From Ephydatia muelleri (lineage: Eukaryota > Porifera > Demospongiae > Spongillida > Spongillidae), in the NCBI GenBank assembly GCA_013339895.1, contig JABACO010000006.1, positions 11,255,756 through 11,319,755 of the forward strand: a DNA stretch of 64,000 bases, read 5' to 3'. Below, piece after piece: positions 56,101-64,000 of this stretch; the stretch's first letter is position 1; the number at the start of each line of letters is the position of its first letter. A program made the translations under genes and the position numbers. Below the pieces are notes generated by a model that saw only the letters and a program-made list of their open reading frames with translations, was not told the origin of the DNA and did not search any database.

Positions 56101-58501
56101 GCACACCACCCTCACTGCACACCACCTTCACTACACACAACCTTCACTAACACCACCTTCACTACACACTCCCCTCACTACACACCACCTTCACTACACA
56201 CCACCCTCACTACACACCACCCTCACTACACACCACCCTCACTGCACACCACCCTCACTGCACACCACCCTCACTGCACACCACCCTCACTGCACACAAC
56301 CCTCACTGCACACCACCTTCACTACACACCACCCTCACTACACACCACCCTCACTGCACACCACCCTCACTGCACACCACCCTCACTGCACACAACCCTC
56401 ACTGCACACCACCTTCACTACACACCACCTTCACTACACACCACCTTCACTACACACCACCTTCACTACACACTCCCCTCACTACACACCACCCTCACTA
56501 CACACAACCTTCACTACACACCACCCTCACTACACACCACCCTCACTACACACAACCTTCACTACACACCATCCTACAAACCACCATCACCCTTGGCACG
56601 CTACCTGACAGGCCTCCTCTTGCAGCAAAGCCGGAGTAGAGGTTTTGTGGCTGGTACTGACAGACCTGTGGCTGGTACTGACCGTACGACTGGAACTGGG
56701 GCATCTGGGAGGAGGGGCCTGGGGGGTAGGGATCAGAGGCGAACCCCGAGGGGTAGGAAGGGGGTTCCCCCAAGTAGGCAGGGACAGGTTCGTCTGGCAG
56801 GTGAAGGGAACTGGAGTTGCTGGACAGCGAAGAGGGCTGGGGATCATAGCCCAACGACTGGACGGAAGGTATGCCATAGCCCCCTTGGTCAGTGGACACA
56901 CCTCCTCCTCCTCCGTTTCCATAGCTACCACTTCCTCCTCCTCCTCCTCCTCCCCCTCCTCCTCCATTACCTCCATAGTAACCAGTGCTACCACCACCAT
57001 ACATGAAGTCTGCTCCCATACCTGAATGTGTGTAAGCAGTTAATTAACCACTAACAGGAAGACTGAAATCATTTGGGATCGTTCTAGCAAACAGGGACCT
57101 AACACATGTTATTTTTTTCAAGATTCAATATTCTAGAACTCTGAAATGTCCTCAATCGGCAGTATCTGTCATTGAGTTGTAAGACACTGAATTTTTAATC
57201 AGTCATACATTTCAACACAAGCGTTACGTTTCTGTTGCTTGTACTGGAAATTTGTGTTAGGTCCCTTTTCACAGCAACGATTCCATTTGTTGCCTCAAAA
57301 CAGCAAGCAAACAACACATCCCTCCTGACAACAACTAAACTGACAACAACAAGAATCGGATGCACACACAACACGATGAACTCAAGAAGCAATTCCGAAT
57401 ATGAAAGTGAAATGAAAGCTCTGGACATACAACCCAAAGATGCAATAAAAGTCACATGATGCCCCGTCCTTGCCCTAATATTAAAGAGAACATGCATCAC
57501 TGCACGTATAGGGTCACACACCTTTAAAGAAGTTTGCAGCTCCTCCCCCTCCTCCTCCTCCCCCTCCCAAGGAGCCAGGTCCACCTGCCCCTCCGTCACC
57601 AAAGAAGTTGTTGAAGTGCTGCATCTTCTTCTTTCTCTTGGCCCCAATGCGCTCCTCATCTGACCAATCAGAAAATCACACGATGTTTGAAAAACATTTC
57701 TTAAGTTTTTAAAAATAGGTTGCTGAAAGAAATTGGCCCAAGTTCACTAAGTTGCAGGCTAACTTTTAACATTGAAGACAAGGGGGAAATGGTTTTGACC
57801 CATGCAGATGTGCATGTAGAGTTATCATACTGCACACATGTGCATGGAAGTGTAGAATATTACAGTGTAACAGACTATGCACAGAGATGTAACAGACTGT
57901 ACAGAGGTGTAACAGACAGGTACAGAGGTGTAAAAGACTGTACAGAGGTGTCAGACATGTACAGAGGTGTAACAGACATGTACAGAGGTGTACCATTAAA
58001 CAGACTCCTGTATGCACAGAGGTGTAACATACCAAACTCTTGTGGGAGGTACAGGAAACGTTTGGCATCACTCTGTTCCTGGTCAGAGGGCCTCCTCAAG
58101 GCAATCCACACACTCACTGGCTTCTCGATGGCCATGTTGTAGAAAGGTGGAGTCTGGAAAACTATGGCATACTAGAAAGAGAAACGAAGCAGATGCTCTA
58201 GAGGTTTATGTCATTAGATCTGCACACGTAGAGAAACACAACACTAGACCTACACACCTACCATGTGTGCCAACACACATAACAGCTTACACTACCATTT
58301 AAATTATATGCTCTCGTCTTACAGGCTAAATGCACAAGTGCACATACGTCATAAAACCTTAACACCACAAAACACAATACCAACGCAGTGCCTTGATCGC
58401 ACTAACGCAATACAAACGCACTGCATAAATAGCGTACAATTTAAAATGAAAGACACACCACACACACACACGCACACACACACACACACGCACACACACA
58501 C

Positions 58502-58580
<79 letters not shown>

Positions 58581-61455
58581 TACCTACACACATACACGCC
58601 TCAGACTCACGGTTCAACAGACACACTTGCACACAATAAATGCTAATACATCCCCCAGATACCCACATCACTACACAGTGACAAGCCACACCCTCACCCA
58701 CATGACCACGTGACAAGCCACGCCTCCCAATGAGATATCCCCAAACCCACCCCCACCCACGCACCTGATGGTGCACATCGTTTGGCCCAAAACGTCCTTT
58801 GGCAGTCCACGGCTGGACTGACTGCGGTCCTCCGTTCTCCACCCTGTCCTCAAAGAAGACCACCTCTATGTCATCTGTGACCAGAGAGAAAGTGTGTCTG
58901 AACCATCATCGCTCTCACGACGTCCCAGCCTTGTCCACATACAGACACACCATCCTTGTGTAAATACATGTATAAACGCACACTGTCCTAAATAACCTAC
59001 TCTTCTGGACTTTGTCGCACAGCAGGTACACTTCGTCTCCTCCTTTCACAGAGCCATTGGTCTTGTCCAGACGACAAATCTTTAGTGTTCCGGCACATGG
59101 AGCCTCTGCAAGCAGGAGGCCGGCCATAGTGAGCAGGTGATCATGGTGAGCAGGTGGAAATAGTGAGCAGGTGGAAATAGTGAGCAGGTGGAAATAGTGA
59201 GCAGGTGGAATAGTGAGCAGGTGGAAATAGTGAGTAGATGGACATAGTGAGCAGGTGGAAACACAGACAGTAAACTTTTCTTTAAATTCATAGTTAAACC
59301 ATAGATGTTGAAAGTATCGTACATCTGGAAATTTCATGCAATGAAAGTTATCGTTAAAAAGGCTGAACTCTGCCTACGAAAACATCAAAATGTATGCCCC
59401 CACATATTCATATCATGGTCACACCCTCACATGCATATCATGTGACACATGGTCACACCCTCACATGTATATCATGTGACACATGGTCACACCCCTCACA
59501 TGTATATCATGTGACACATGGTCACACCCTCACATGTATATCATGTGACACATGGTCACACCCTCACAATGCATATCATGTGACACATGGTCACACCCTC
59601 ACATGTATATCATGTGACACATGGTCACACCCTCACATGTATATCATGTGACACATGTCACAGCACCCTCACATGATATCATGTGACACATGGTCACACC
59701 CTCACATGCATATCATGTGACACATGGTCACACCCTCACATATATCATGTGACACATGGTCACACCCTCACATGTATATCAGTGACACATGGTCACACCC
59801 TCACATGTATATCATGTGACACATGGTACATCCTCACATGCATATCATGTGACACATGGTCACACCCTCACATGTATATCATGTGACACATGGTCACACC
59901 CTCACATGATATCATGTGACACATGGTCACACCCTCACATGCATATCATGTGACACATGGTCACACCCTCACATGCATATCATATGACACATGGTCACAC
60001 CCTCACATATATCATGTGACACATGGTCACACCCTCACATGCATATCATGTGACACATGGTCACACCCTCACATGTATATCATGTGACACATGGTCACAC
60101 CCTCACATGTATATCATGTGACACATGGTCACACCCTCACATGATATCATGTGACACATGGTCACACCCTCACATGCATATCATGTGACACATGGTCACA
60201 CCCTCACATGCATATCATGTGACACATGGTCACACCCTCACATGTATATCATGTGACACACGGTCACACCCTCACATGTATATCATGTGACACATGGTCA
60301 CACCCTCACATGTATATCATGTGACACATGGTCACACCCTCACATGCATATCATATGACACATGGTCACACCCTCACATGTATATCATGTGACACATGGT
60401 CACACCCTCACACGCATATCATGTGACATGGTTGCAAGGCTCAATCAGGTGAGAGAGAGCTACCAACCAGACCACTCGAAGGCAAGAAGTGCTGCCACTC
60501 AACCTAGCTACAGTGGCAAGAAGTGCTGCCACTCAACCTAGCTACAGTGGCAAGAAGTGCCACTCAACCTAGCTACCGTGGCAAGAAGTGCAGCCACTCA
60601 ACCTAGCTACAGAGGCAAGAAGTGCAGCCACTCAACCTAGCTACAGTGGCAAGAAGTGCTGCCACTCAAACTAGCTACAGAGGCAAGAAATGCCACTCAA
60701 CCTAGCTACAGAGGCAAGAAGTGCAGCCACTCAACCTAGCTACAGAGGCAAGAAGTGCTGCCACTCAAACTAGCTACAGAGGCAACGGGATCTACGTTCA
60801 ATGCAGGTTAATATGCTCTACTTCAAATATTTCGGACCGTTCTTTAAATCTTTATTCTTCAGCTACTATAATTTTATGTTTCCTGAAAGCTGGATGATTG
60901 AGACTTTCTTTAGTTGTTACGCATCGATCAAGAATCGGCCATATTGGCTAAGCAAGAAATCTGTCATTCTTTGCTAGCGTCATGCCATTCAGATGACATT
61001 AACTCTTGCTTGTTTGCCTTCAGTTTCCCTACAAGGACTTGATAGATGCAAATGATGACAATTGTGACCAAGTCTACTTTCTATCCATACTGATTATAGC
61101 CATGTCATTTCATTGTTCGTACATTTCAACTCAAGATCAAACATTAATTACTACCAGTAGAAAATATTTCTTAATCAAATAATTCCCACAGCATTTTGCG
61201 ACTGCAAAAATATTAAAAGCTTTACCCCCGGATTCACAGTACATGGGCGAGTACACCTGGTGAATATAAACACACACATTGACGACACAACAGACTTACT
61301 GCAGTCGTACACCTTCTGTGAGAAGACGGGCTCCACAGGGATAGTGAACCTCCCTGCCTCATCAGGGAGGAAGGCTTGGAAGCACAACCTTACCACTGAG
61401 AGGTTCATCGACTTGGCTATCTGCTTGGCCTGCTCACGAAGACCAGCATGCTCCT
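44590..61455 (-). CDS. NFKB: NF-kB p100/p105-type transcription factor, 19 exons, N-terminus missing
   Basis: Precursor-type NF-kB: Rel homology domain, nuclear localisation signal, glycine-rich region, ankyrin repeats, death domain. Exons in gene order: 61455-61300, 59105-59001, 58874-58765, 58171-58033, 57659-57522, 57021-56605, 55400-55329, 54979-54920, 54499-54410, 53340-53145, 52548-52428, 51096-50874, 49241-49072, 48165-48063, 47618-47484, 47383-47257, 47112-47022, 46513-46357, 44672-44590. All 19 are in phase (896 codons), strong internal support. If the last intron is not used, translation stops at 46349-46351 instead. Domains are given in separate entries. The first roughly 200 residues of the Rel domain (DNA-contact loop) must lie right of the window, behind the retroelements at 61690-64000. 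Introns are crowded with minisatellites; exons are indel-free. Confidence 0.97.
45415..45605. repeat. GT microsatellite in the last NF-kB intron
   Basis: Imperfect TGTGTG/TGAGTG/TGCACG tract. The remaining sequence of 44673-46356 is unique AT-rich intron apart from the MITE copy at 46009. Confidence 0.95.
46009..46200. mobile_element. MITE copy (partial) in the last NF-kB intron
   Basis: Begins TGGGATCGTTGCCACAAAAA then GGGACC and shares the body ACTGAGAATC ... GAGTTGTAAGGCACTGAATT with the copies at 41721 and 57074. The far terminal repeat is not recognisable. Confidence 0.7.
46600..47000. repeat. Repeat array, about 31-bp unit (CCATTAATGACCAAACTTAA)
   Basis: About 13 diverged copies of ATGATGCCATTAATGACC plus AAACTTAAT, filling the intron between 47022 and 46513 and starting near the donor at 47021. 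Confidence 0.9.
47650..47968. repeat. Minisatellite, 33-bp unit (CAGCACTCCAGTTAGAGCAC), about 9 copies
   Basis: Lies directly upstream of the acceptor of the exon starting at 47618 (minus strand). Copies are nearly identical apart from one deletion. Confidence 0.95.
48176..48390. repeat. GT tract and CA/ACATAC tract in an NF-kB intron
   Basis: An almost perfect GT run (48176-48228) begins about 10 bp upstream of the acceptor at 48166, followed after a unique stretch by a CA-rich tract (48291-48390). 48390-49060 is unique AT-rich intron with no coding signal. Confidence 0.9.
49370..50620. repeat. 1.25 kb minisatellite, 32-bp unit (CACTGAAACGTTACAGTACA), about 39 copies
   Basis: Highly homogeneous array between two ankyrin exons. 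Sequence variants (ACGTTACAG, ACCTCACAG, ACGTTATAG; CATGCTC versus CACGCTC) recur in blocks, suggesting higher-order duplications. Confidence 0.97.
50640..50865. repeat. CA/CATA microsatellite directly before an NF-kB donor
   Basis: Imperfect CACA/CATACA/CACGCA tract lying next to the donor at 50873. Confidence 0.95.
51285..51416. repeat. Minisatellite, 22-bp unit (GTCTGCATGTACGGTCTAAC), 6 copies
   Basis: Perfect tandem copies in the intron between 51096 and 52428. Confidence 0.95.
51541..52080. repeat. Two tandem duplications (about 70-bp pair; 44-bp triplet)
   Basis: 51545-51680 is a tandem pair built on CATTCTTTGTTACAACCGTG. 51915-52060 is three copies of a 44-bp unit (GTACTGTTGATCTACCCCAA), preceded by short CCTACCAGGTCCTA repeats (51868-51912). 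The rest of this intron up to 52427 is unique sequence. Confidence 0.85.
52876..53140. repeat. CA/CATA microsatellite abutting an NF-kB donor
   Basis: Ends at the donor of the exon 53145-53340. Perfect CA in the last 70 bp; imperfect with CATGCA and GTACAC units before. Confidence 0.95.
53365..53575. repeat. Minisatellite, 28-bp unit (GGTTAATGCAAACCAGGAGT), 7 copies
   Basis: Begins about 25 bp upstream of the acceptor for the exon starting at 53340. A short triplicated CCCAGTAACCCATGT lies at 53630-53690. Confidence 0.93.
53740..54409 (-). repeat. Minisatellite, 30-bp unit, starting at an NF-kB donor, about 22 copies
   Basis: On the gene strand the unit is GTTAGTGAGTGGTCTGCA plus GTTAGTGACCTG. 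The true donor of exon 54410-54499 (CCAG then GTTAGTAGG) is the first, slightly diverged, copy. Each unit repeats a donor-like GTTAGTGAG and an acceptor-like CTGCAG. Confidence 0.96.
54655..54870. repeat. Minisatellite, 15-bp unit (CCCATCACCACCACA), about 14 copies
   Basis: Tandem array in the intron between 54499 and 54920, about 50 bp from the donor. Gives spurious Thr/Pro and Gly/Val ORFs. Confidence 0.96.
55520..56575. repeat. Two adjacent arrays: TGCTCACCTATGCTCACT (55520-55690) and 16-bp CCCTCACTGCACACCA (55735-56575)
   Basis: Together they fill the NF-kB intron between 55401 and 56604. The larger array has about 52 copies with alternation of CCCTCAC/CTTCAC and TGCACAC/TACACAC. It starts about 30 bp from the donor on the gene strand. 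Its 468-codon open frame is not a gene. Confidence 0.95.
57074..57288. mobile_element. MITE with intact terminal inverted repeats (215 bp) in an NF-kB intron
   Basis: The left end TGGGATCGTTCTAGCAAACA then GGGACCTAACAC is mirrored at the right end by GTGTTAGGTCCCTTTTCACA then GCAACGATTCCA. The body shares CTCTGAAATGTCCTC and GAGTTGTAAGACACTGAATT with the other copies. Non-coding. Confidence 0.82.
57850..58032 (-). repeat. Array of TGTTACACCTCTGTACA starting at an NF-kB donor
   Basis: About ten copies of a 16-20 bp unit. The donor of exon 58033-58171 (GTATGTTACACCTCTG) is the first copy. Confidence 0.9.
58458..58578. repeat. CA microsatellite in an NF-kB intron
   Basis: CA tract with occasional CG steps; about 60 dinucleotides. 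Confidence 0.96.
59110..59262. repeat. Minisatellite, 17-bp unit (GTGAGCAGGTGGAAATA), about 8 copies
   Basis: Located directly upstream (gene strand) of the acceptor for the exon starting at 59105. Confidence 0.94.
59405..60435. repeat. 1 kb minisatellite, 34-bp unit (ATATCATGTGACACATGGTC), about 30 copies
   Basis: Homogeneous array in the large NF-kB intron 59106-61299. The unit contains CATGTGACACATG, an imperfect palindrome with E-box-like CACATG/CATGTG. Confidence 0.97.
60475..60790. repeat. Minisatellite, 34-bp unit (GGCAAGAAGTGCTGCCACTC), about 9 copies
   Basis: Second array in the same intron. Three shorter copies lack the TGCTGC segment. 60790-61290 beyond it is unique AT-rich intron. 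Confidence 0.95.
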
Positions 61456-61690
61456 CTGTTGAGGGAGGATGCATGACACATACATGAGCACACAGACCAG
61501 CACACACCAGCACACACACCAGCACACACACACTAGCAAACACACACACCAGCACACACACAGCAGCACGCTGTATCAGCTACGAGCTACAACCAAGTAT
61601 ACGGAGAACCGGAGCTTCTAATTAATTAAACACACATGTGATTTTGTTTTTTTGGTGTAGAGTGTTCAGACATTCGTATGAATTGCTACA
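61456..61690. other. NF-kB intron up to the retroelement
   Basis: Imperfect CACACCAGCACACA tract (61485-61565) followed by AT-rich sequence. The 61655-61691 segment, ending GAATTGCTACA directly before the primer-site-like TGGTGACCC, could be the end of a long terminal repeat; the rest of such a repeat was not identified. Confidence 0.4.
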
Positions 61691-61691
61691 G

Positions 61692-62380
61692 TGGTGACCC
61701 TGAGACTTTTAACATTTTAAATGTCAGAAGAACATGCGGTGTCGCTTAAGCTTCCAACCTTTTGGTCTTCGCAACATGAAGTTTGGTTTGCGCAAGCAGA
61801 AGCACAATTCAACTTACGCAAAATCACTGCAGATACGAAATATTACTACGTCCTCGTCGCACTCGACCAACCTACGACCACTCGTCTTCTAGACCTGATT
61901 AGCCACCCTCCAACCGACAACAAATACACACCCGCCTTATCGATACTTTCGGCCTCAGTGAAAGGGAGCGAGCATCCCGCCTTCTTCATTTCCGCGAGTT
62001 GGGTGACACCCAAGCCCTCTGTCTTAATGGATGAGATGCTGGCCCTCCTAGAAGACCATACTCCTTGTTTCCTATTTAAACAACGTTTCCTCAAACGCCC
62101 CCCCCCCCCCCCCCCCCAAAAGATATACGTGTCCAGCTGGTTGACTCAGAAGCTGACGACTACCGACCCCTAGCGAAAAAGGCGTACGCTCTTTGGGAGA
62201 GCCGAGATATGAGTTTTCAGTACCAGTGCCGTTCAACGACGCCTCCTCTCAAGTCAAAAACCAAAAGCTAAACATCCCCACTCCCACGGCTGACGATTTA
62301 TGCTACTACCATCGCAGTTTCGGACAGGTCGTCCGCAACTGCACCAAACCGCGTATTGTGAGGAGAAGAGGCAAATCTAC
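61692..62380 (+). pseudogene. Broken Gypsy-like LTR retroelement gag
   Basis: A primer-binding-site-like TGGTGACCC at about 61693 precedes an ORF from 61721 with VSLKLPTFWSSQHEVWFAQA, YYYVLVALDQ, MDEMLALLEDHTPCFLF. This composition is typical of gag in Ty3/Gypsy-type elements of invertebrates. The middle (61940-62020) has slipped frame, a run of 18 C at 62100-62117 breaks the frame again, and a zinc-knuckle-like CYYHRSFGQVVRNC appears in a third frame at about 62300-62345. No protease, reverse transcriptase or integrase follows. Described as a relic; no restoration attempted. Confidence 0.72.
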
Positions 62381-63100
62381 GGAGCCGTGGATAGTATATC
62401 CAGTTGATCTTATCTCCACTAACCTGGAACTCTGGATCCATGAGGAAGGCGGATGTCTATGACTGAGACTACATAGTTTTGATGAGTGCACTAGAAGTTA
62501 ATTCATTAGAGGGTGGGTATTTCAGTGTCATTGGCACCTGTTCTTGGTCGGGAAAGAACAGGCCAGTCGCCAATAATGGCCATGGTGGCTGGCCAAAGCA
62601 CAAGTCAAGGGATATCCAGGAGGACTGGCTCTAAAAGGACGAGGTCTGGAGAGGAGGAAGTGGAGGATACAAGGGAGGAGGTGGGAGAGGCAGAGAGGGA
62701 GGAGGAGTTTGTAGCACTCCAACTCAAACGAAGCAGAAGGATGAGTCCTTCTCTTCTGGTCACTACTGAGGAGGGCCATGTCTCTGATAGCAGCAGCAGT
62801 GGTGTTTACAGTTGTTAGAGAGCCTGTGGGGCTCTTTGGGGTTAACAGCTGAGGGCCACCAGTCAACTTTGGGGTTAACAGCTGAGATATATGGTTTGAA
62901 CACATGTTTAGACCAAGTTAACAGCGACCGACAAGGAAGAGAGGGGGCGGGGCAAGGCAACGTAGGCCTGGCGGGAGCGGGACCGCCAGCTGCCCAGAGA
63001 ATTAGGCGCGGACGGCAGCGGCGTCGCATGGATATAAGGTTGCTACGCAGGCGAGTCCGGTAGTTGGTCCAGAGACGGTACCCAGGGACACGACGCATCC
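62381..63100 (+). other. Leader region between two retroelements, with a small unrecognised ORF
   Basis: An ORF at 62513-62818 (101 codons) has an acidic/basic middle (SKRTRSGEEEVEDTREEVGE) and ends SDSSSSGVYSC; I recognise no homologue. 62825-62890 holds two copies of CTTTGGGGTTAACAGCTGAG. 62930-63100 is GC-rich and may be the untranslated leader of the ORF at 63101. Confidence 0.4.
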
Positions 63101-64000
63101 ATGGACGATAGTATCGAGGGTCTAAGATTGCTGATACGGCAGTCGGTGCAGGAGGAATTGGCGGAGCAGCGAGAGGCTCGCAATGGTGCTGGTCCAGGGT
63201 CGGCAGACGAAGGTGAGGCGCAGAGAGTTCGGGCGGAGGGTGTTATATGGGTTTTGCATGTGCATGGTGGACGTCAGGGGCGACGGTACTACGGGTGTTT
63301 TGCGCTGTCGTTTACGGTTGCTAATGGCTTGGCAGGCGATGGAGGTACTCTTGGTGTCATGCCTGGTCCGTCCTTGGTGGAAAATTTAGGGCTCAGGCTA
63401 ATTGGGAGCGAGCCACAAGCAGGCGAAGAGGCCGGGAGTCGGGAGGTCGAGGCCATGGCGGAGTGTCGGACCACAACTGTCGGTGGTCAGGGTGTCGGAG
63501 CACTGAGTCGGACCACAGATGTCGGTGGTCAGGTGGTTGGAGCACCGAGTCGGACCACAACTGTCGGTGGTCAGGTGGTTGGAGCACCGAGTCGGACCAC
63601 AACTGTCGGTGGTCAGGTGGTCGGGGCGCAAAAAGTCGATGACGAAGTCGACGCGGGTACGTCGTTCGTTCTGAGCGACGGGCTTCCGCCTGTCCCAGCG
63701 AAGCTGGTGAGAAAGATAGTAAGAGGAGAGTTTGTAGACATGGCAGAGTTGCTCCGGGACAACTTGGAAGCGGACCGTCGGGATGCGGGGACCTTGAGCA
63801 GCGAAGGTGGAGGTGTACGACGGACGGGGAGTAGGAGAGAGGTACCCGACCTCCTAAGCTGGGTGCAGTGTTTTGGCGTATACATCGGGGTGGTGGCTAG
63901 CAGGCAGCCAGAGAAAGTGAAGCAGCTATTGGCATACCAGACCCTCATTATCCGCGAGGCTCGGCGGCTCGGAGGGAGAGGTTGGCTGGCATACGACTCG
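63101..64000 (+). CDS. Gag-like ORF of a retroelement, open to the window end
   Basis: Starts ATG at 63101 (MDDSIEGLRLLIRQSVQEEL) and stays open for 300 codons to the end of the window, so it is not closed by a stop here. After a Gly-rich first third and an in-frame 14-residue tandem repeat come LPPVPAKLVRKIVRGEFVDM, AELLRDNLEADRRD, REVPDLLSWVQCFGVYIGVV, KVKQLLAYQTLIIREARR and GWLAYDS. I recognise this as the gag-like first protein found before reverse transcriptase or tyrosine recombinase in elements of sponges, cnidarians and other invertebrates (DIRS-like or related). Unlike the gag next door it is intact, so the element may be young. Which class it belongs to depends on sequence beyond the window. 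Confidence 0.65.
   Translation, partial: MDDSIEGLRLLIRQSVQEELAEQREARNGAGPGSADEGEAQRVRAEGVIWVLHVHGGRQGRRYYGCFALSFTVANGLAGDGGTLGVMPGPSLVENLGLRLIGSEPQAGEEAGSREVEAMAECRTTTVGGQGVGALSRTTDVGGQVVGAPSRTTTVGGQVVGAPSRTTTVGGQVVGAQKVDDEVDAGTSFVLSDGLPPVPAKLVRKIVRGEFVDMAELLRDNLEADRRDAGTLSSEGGGVRRTGSRREVPDLLSWVQCFGVYIGVVASRQPEKVKQLLAYQTLIIREARRLGGRGWLAYDS
63470..63630 (+). repeat. In-frame 42-bp coding repeat, 4 copies
   Basis: Unit GAGTCGGACCACAACTGTCG plus GTGGTCAGGTGGTTGGAGCACC, giving RTTTVGGQVVGAPS in the gag-like protein. Copies are almost identical, so the expansion is recent. Confidence 0.93.

Larger units (their letters stand above)
54410..57659 (-). other. NF-kB: glycine-rich region and linker
   Basis: Exon 57522-57659 ends in a Gly run, and 56605-57021 encodes long Gly runs ([12 protein letters not shown]) followed by a Tyr/Pro/Gln-rich segment. 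In vertebrate p105/p100 the glycine-rich region is the signal for partial proteasomal processing. The linker exons 55329-55400, 54920-54979 and 54410-54499 are proline- and acid-rich ([15 protein letters not shown]). Whether processing occurs here cannot be told from sequence. Confidence 0.9.
57522..61455 (-). other. NF-kB: Rel homology domain (C-terminal part), dimerisation domain and NLS
   Basis: Exon 61300-61455 carries [20 protein letters not shown] and [14 protein letters not shown] (end of the DNA-binding half). 59001-59105 carries [20 protein letters not shown] and [14 protein letters not shown] (start of the IPT dimerisation fold). 58765-58874 carries [12 protein letters not shown] and PNDVHHQ. 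58033-58171 carries [12 protein letters not shown] and [14 protein letters not shown]. The NLS GAKRKKMQ starts exon 57522-57659. Residue by residue this follows vertebrate p105/p100 closely, for example YDxKAPxAxxLK and [11 protein letters not shown]. Confidence 0.96.

Noticed and set aside
55600-57006. 468-codon Thr/His/Pro ORF on the plus strand
   Set aside because: It reads through the 16-bp repeat and then antisense through the NF-kB glycine-rich exon; the minus strand is the coding one.
61175-61561. Start of NF-kB at the ATG of MCVLVCVFASVCV or MHPPSTEEH
   Set aside because: This part of the ORF is intronic CA-repeat sequence; a good acceptor (CAACAG) precedes the Rel exon at 61455 and the domain needs an upstream half.

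Overview
This window is animal (metazoan) nuclear DNA, most likely from a sponge. It has multi-exon genes with GT-AG introns and metazoan gene families (FGD, selenoprotein S, CBS, U2AF1, GPR157, aminoacylase-1, SIK kinase, full-length p105-type NF-kB with ankyrin repeats and death domain). Some introns are very short, and there are retroelement fragments of types I associate with sponges and other early-branching animals. The sponge assignment is inference; no marker gene settles the species. I rebuilt exons by hand from splice sites, reading phase and protein family knowledge.

Layout. 568-7241 (+): 3' half of an FGD-type RhoGEF (FYVE and second PH domain), with a 4.3 kb minisatellite in one intron. 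7842-10559 (-): selenoprotein S, ending in Gly-Sec-Gly-stop with an in-frame UGA and a SECIS-like stem-loop downstream; convergent with FGD and head to head with the next gene. 10859-15400 (+): complete cystathionine beta-synthase. 16231-18080 (-): complete U2AF1, including a 27-nt exon. 18276-19877 (-): GPR157-like seven-pass receptor. 19970-21227 (-): aminoacylase-1 with a 52-bp intron. 22638-30239 (-): salt-inducible kinase. 32462-33988 (+): start of an unrecognised coiled-coil gene, divergent from SIK. 34200-37900: mostly non-coding with decayed retroelement pieces. 38037-44421: a giant, practically identical inverted repeat (2.6 kb arms, 1.1 kb spacer). 44590-61455 (-): 19 exons of a p100/p105-type NF-kB, lacking only the N-terminal part of the Rel domain. 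61690-64000 (+): a broken Gypsy-like gag, then the open start of a second element's gag-like ORF.

The window is extraordinarily rich in intronic minisatellites (15-64 bp units). Many abut exon boundaries and carry copies of the neighbouring splice site. Several host exons (FGD, SELENOS, CBS, SIK) need one- or two-base corrections, often at homopolymers, which points to a lightly polished long-read assembly. The NF-kB, U2AF1, GPR157 and ACY1 exons are all in phase as given. Most long ORFs here are artefacts of tandem repeats and are not listed as genes.
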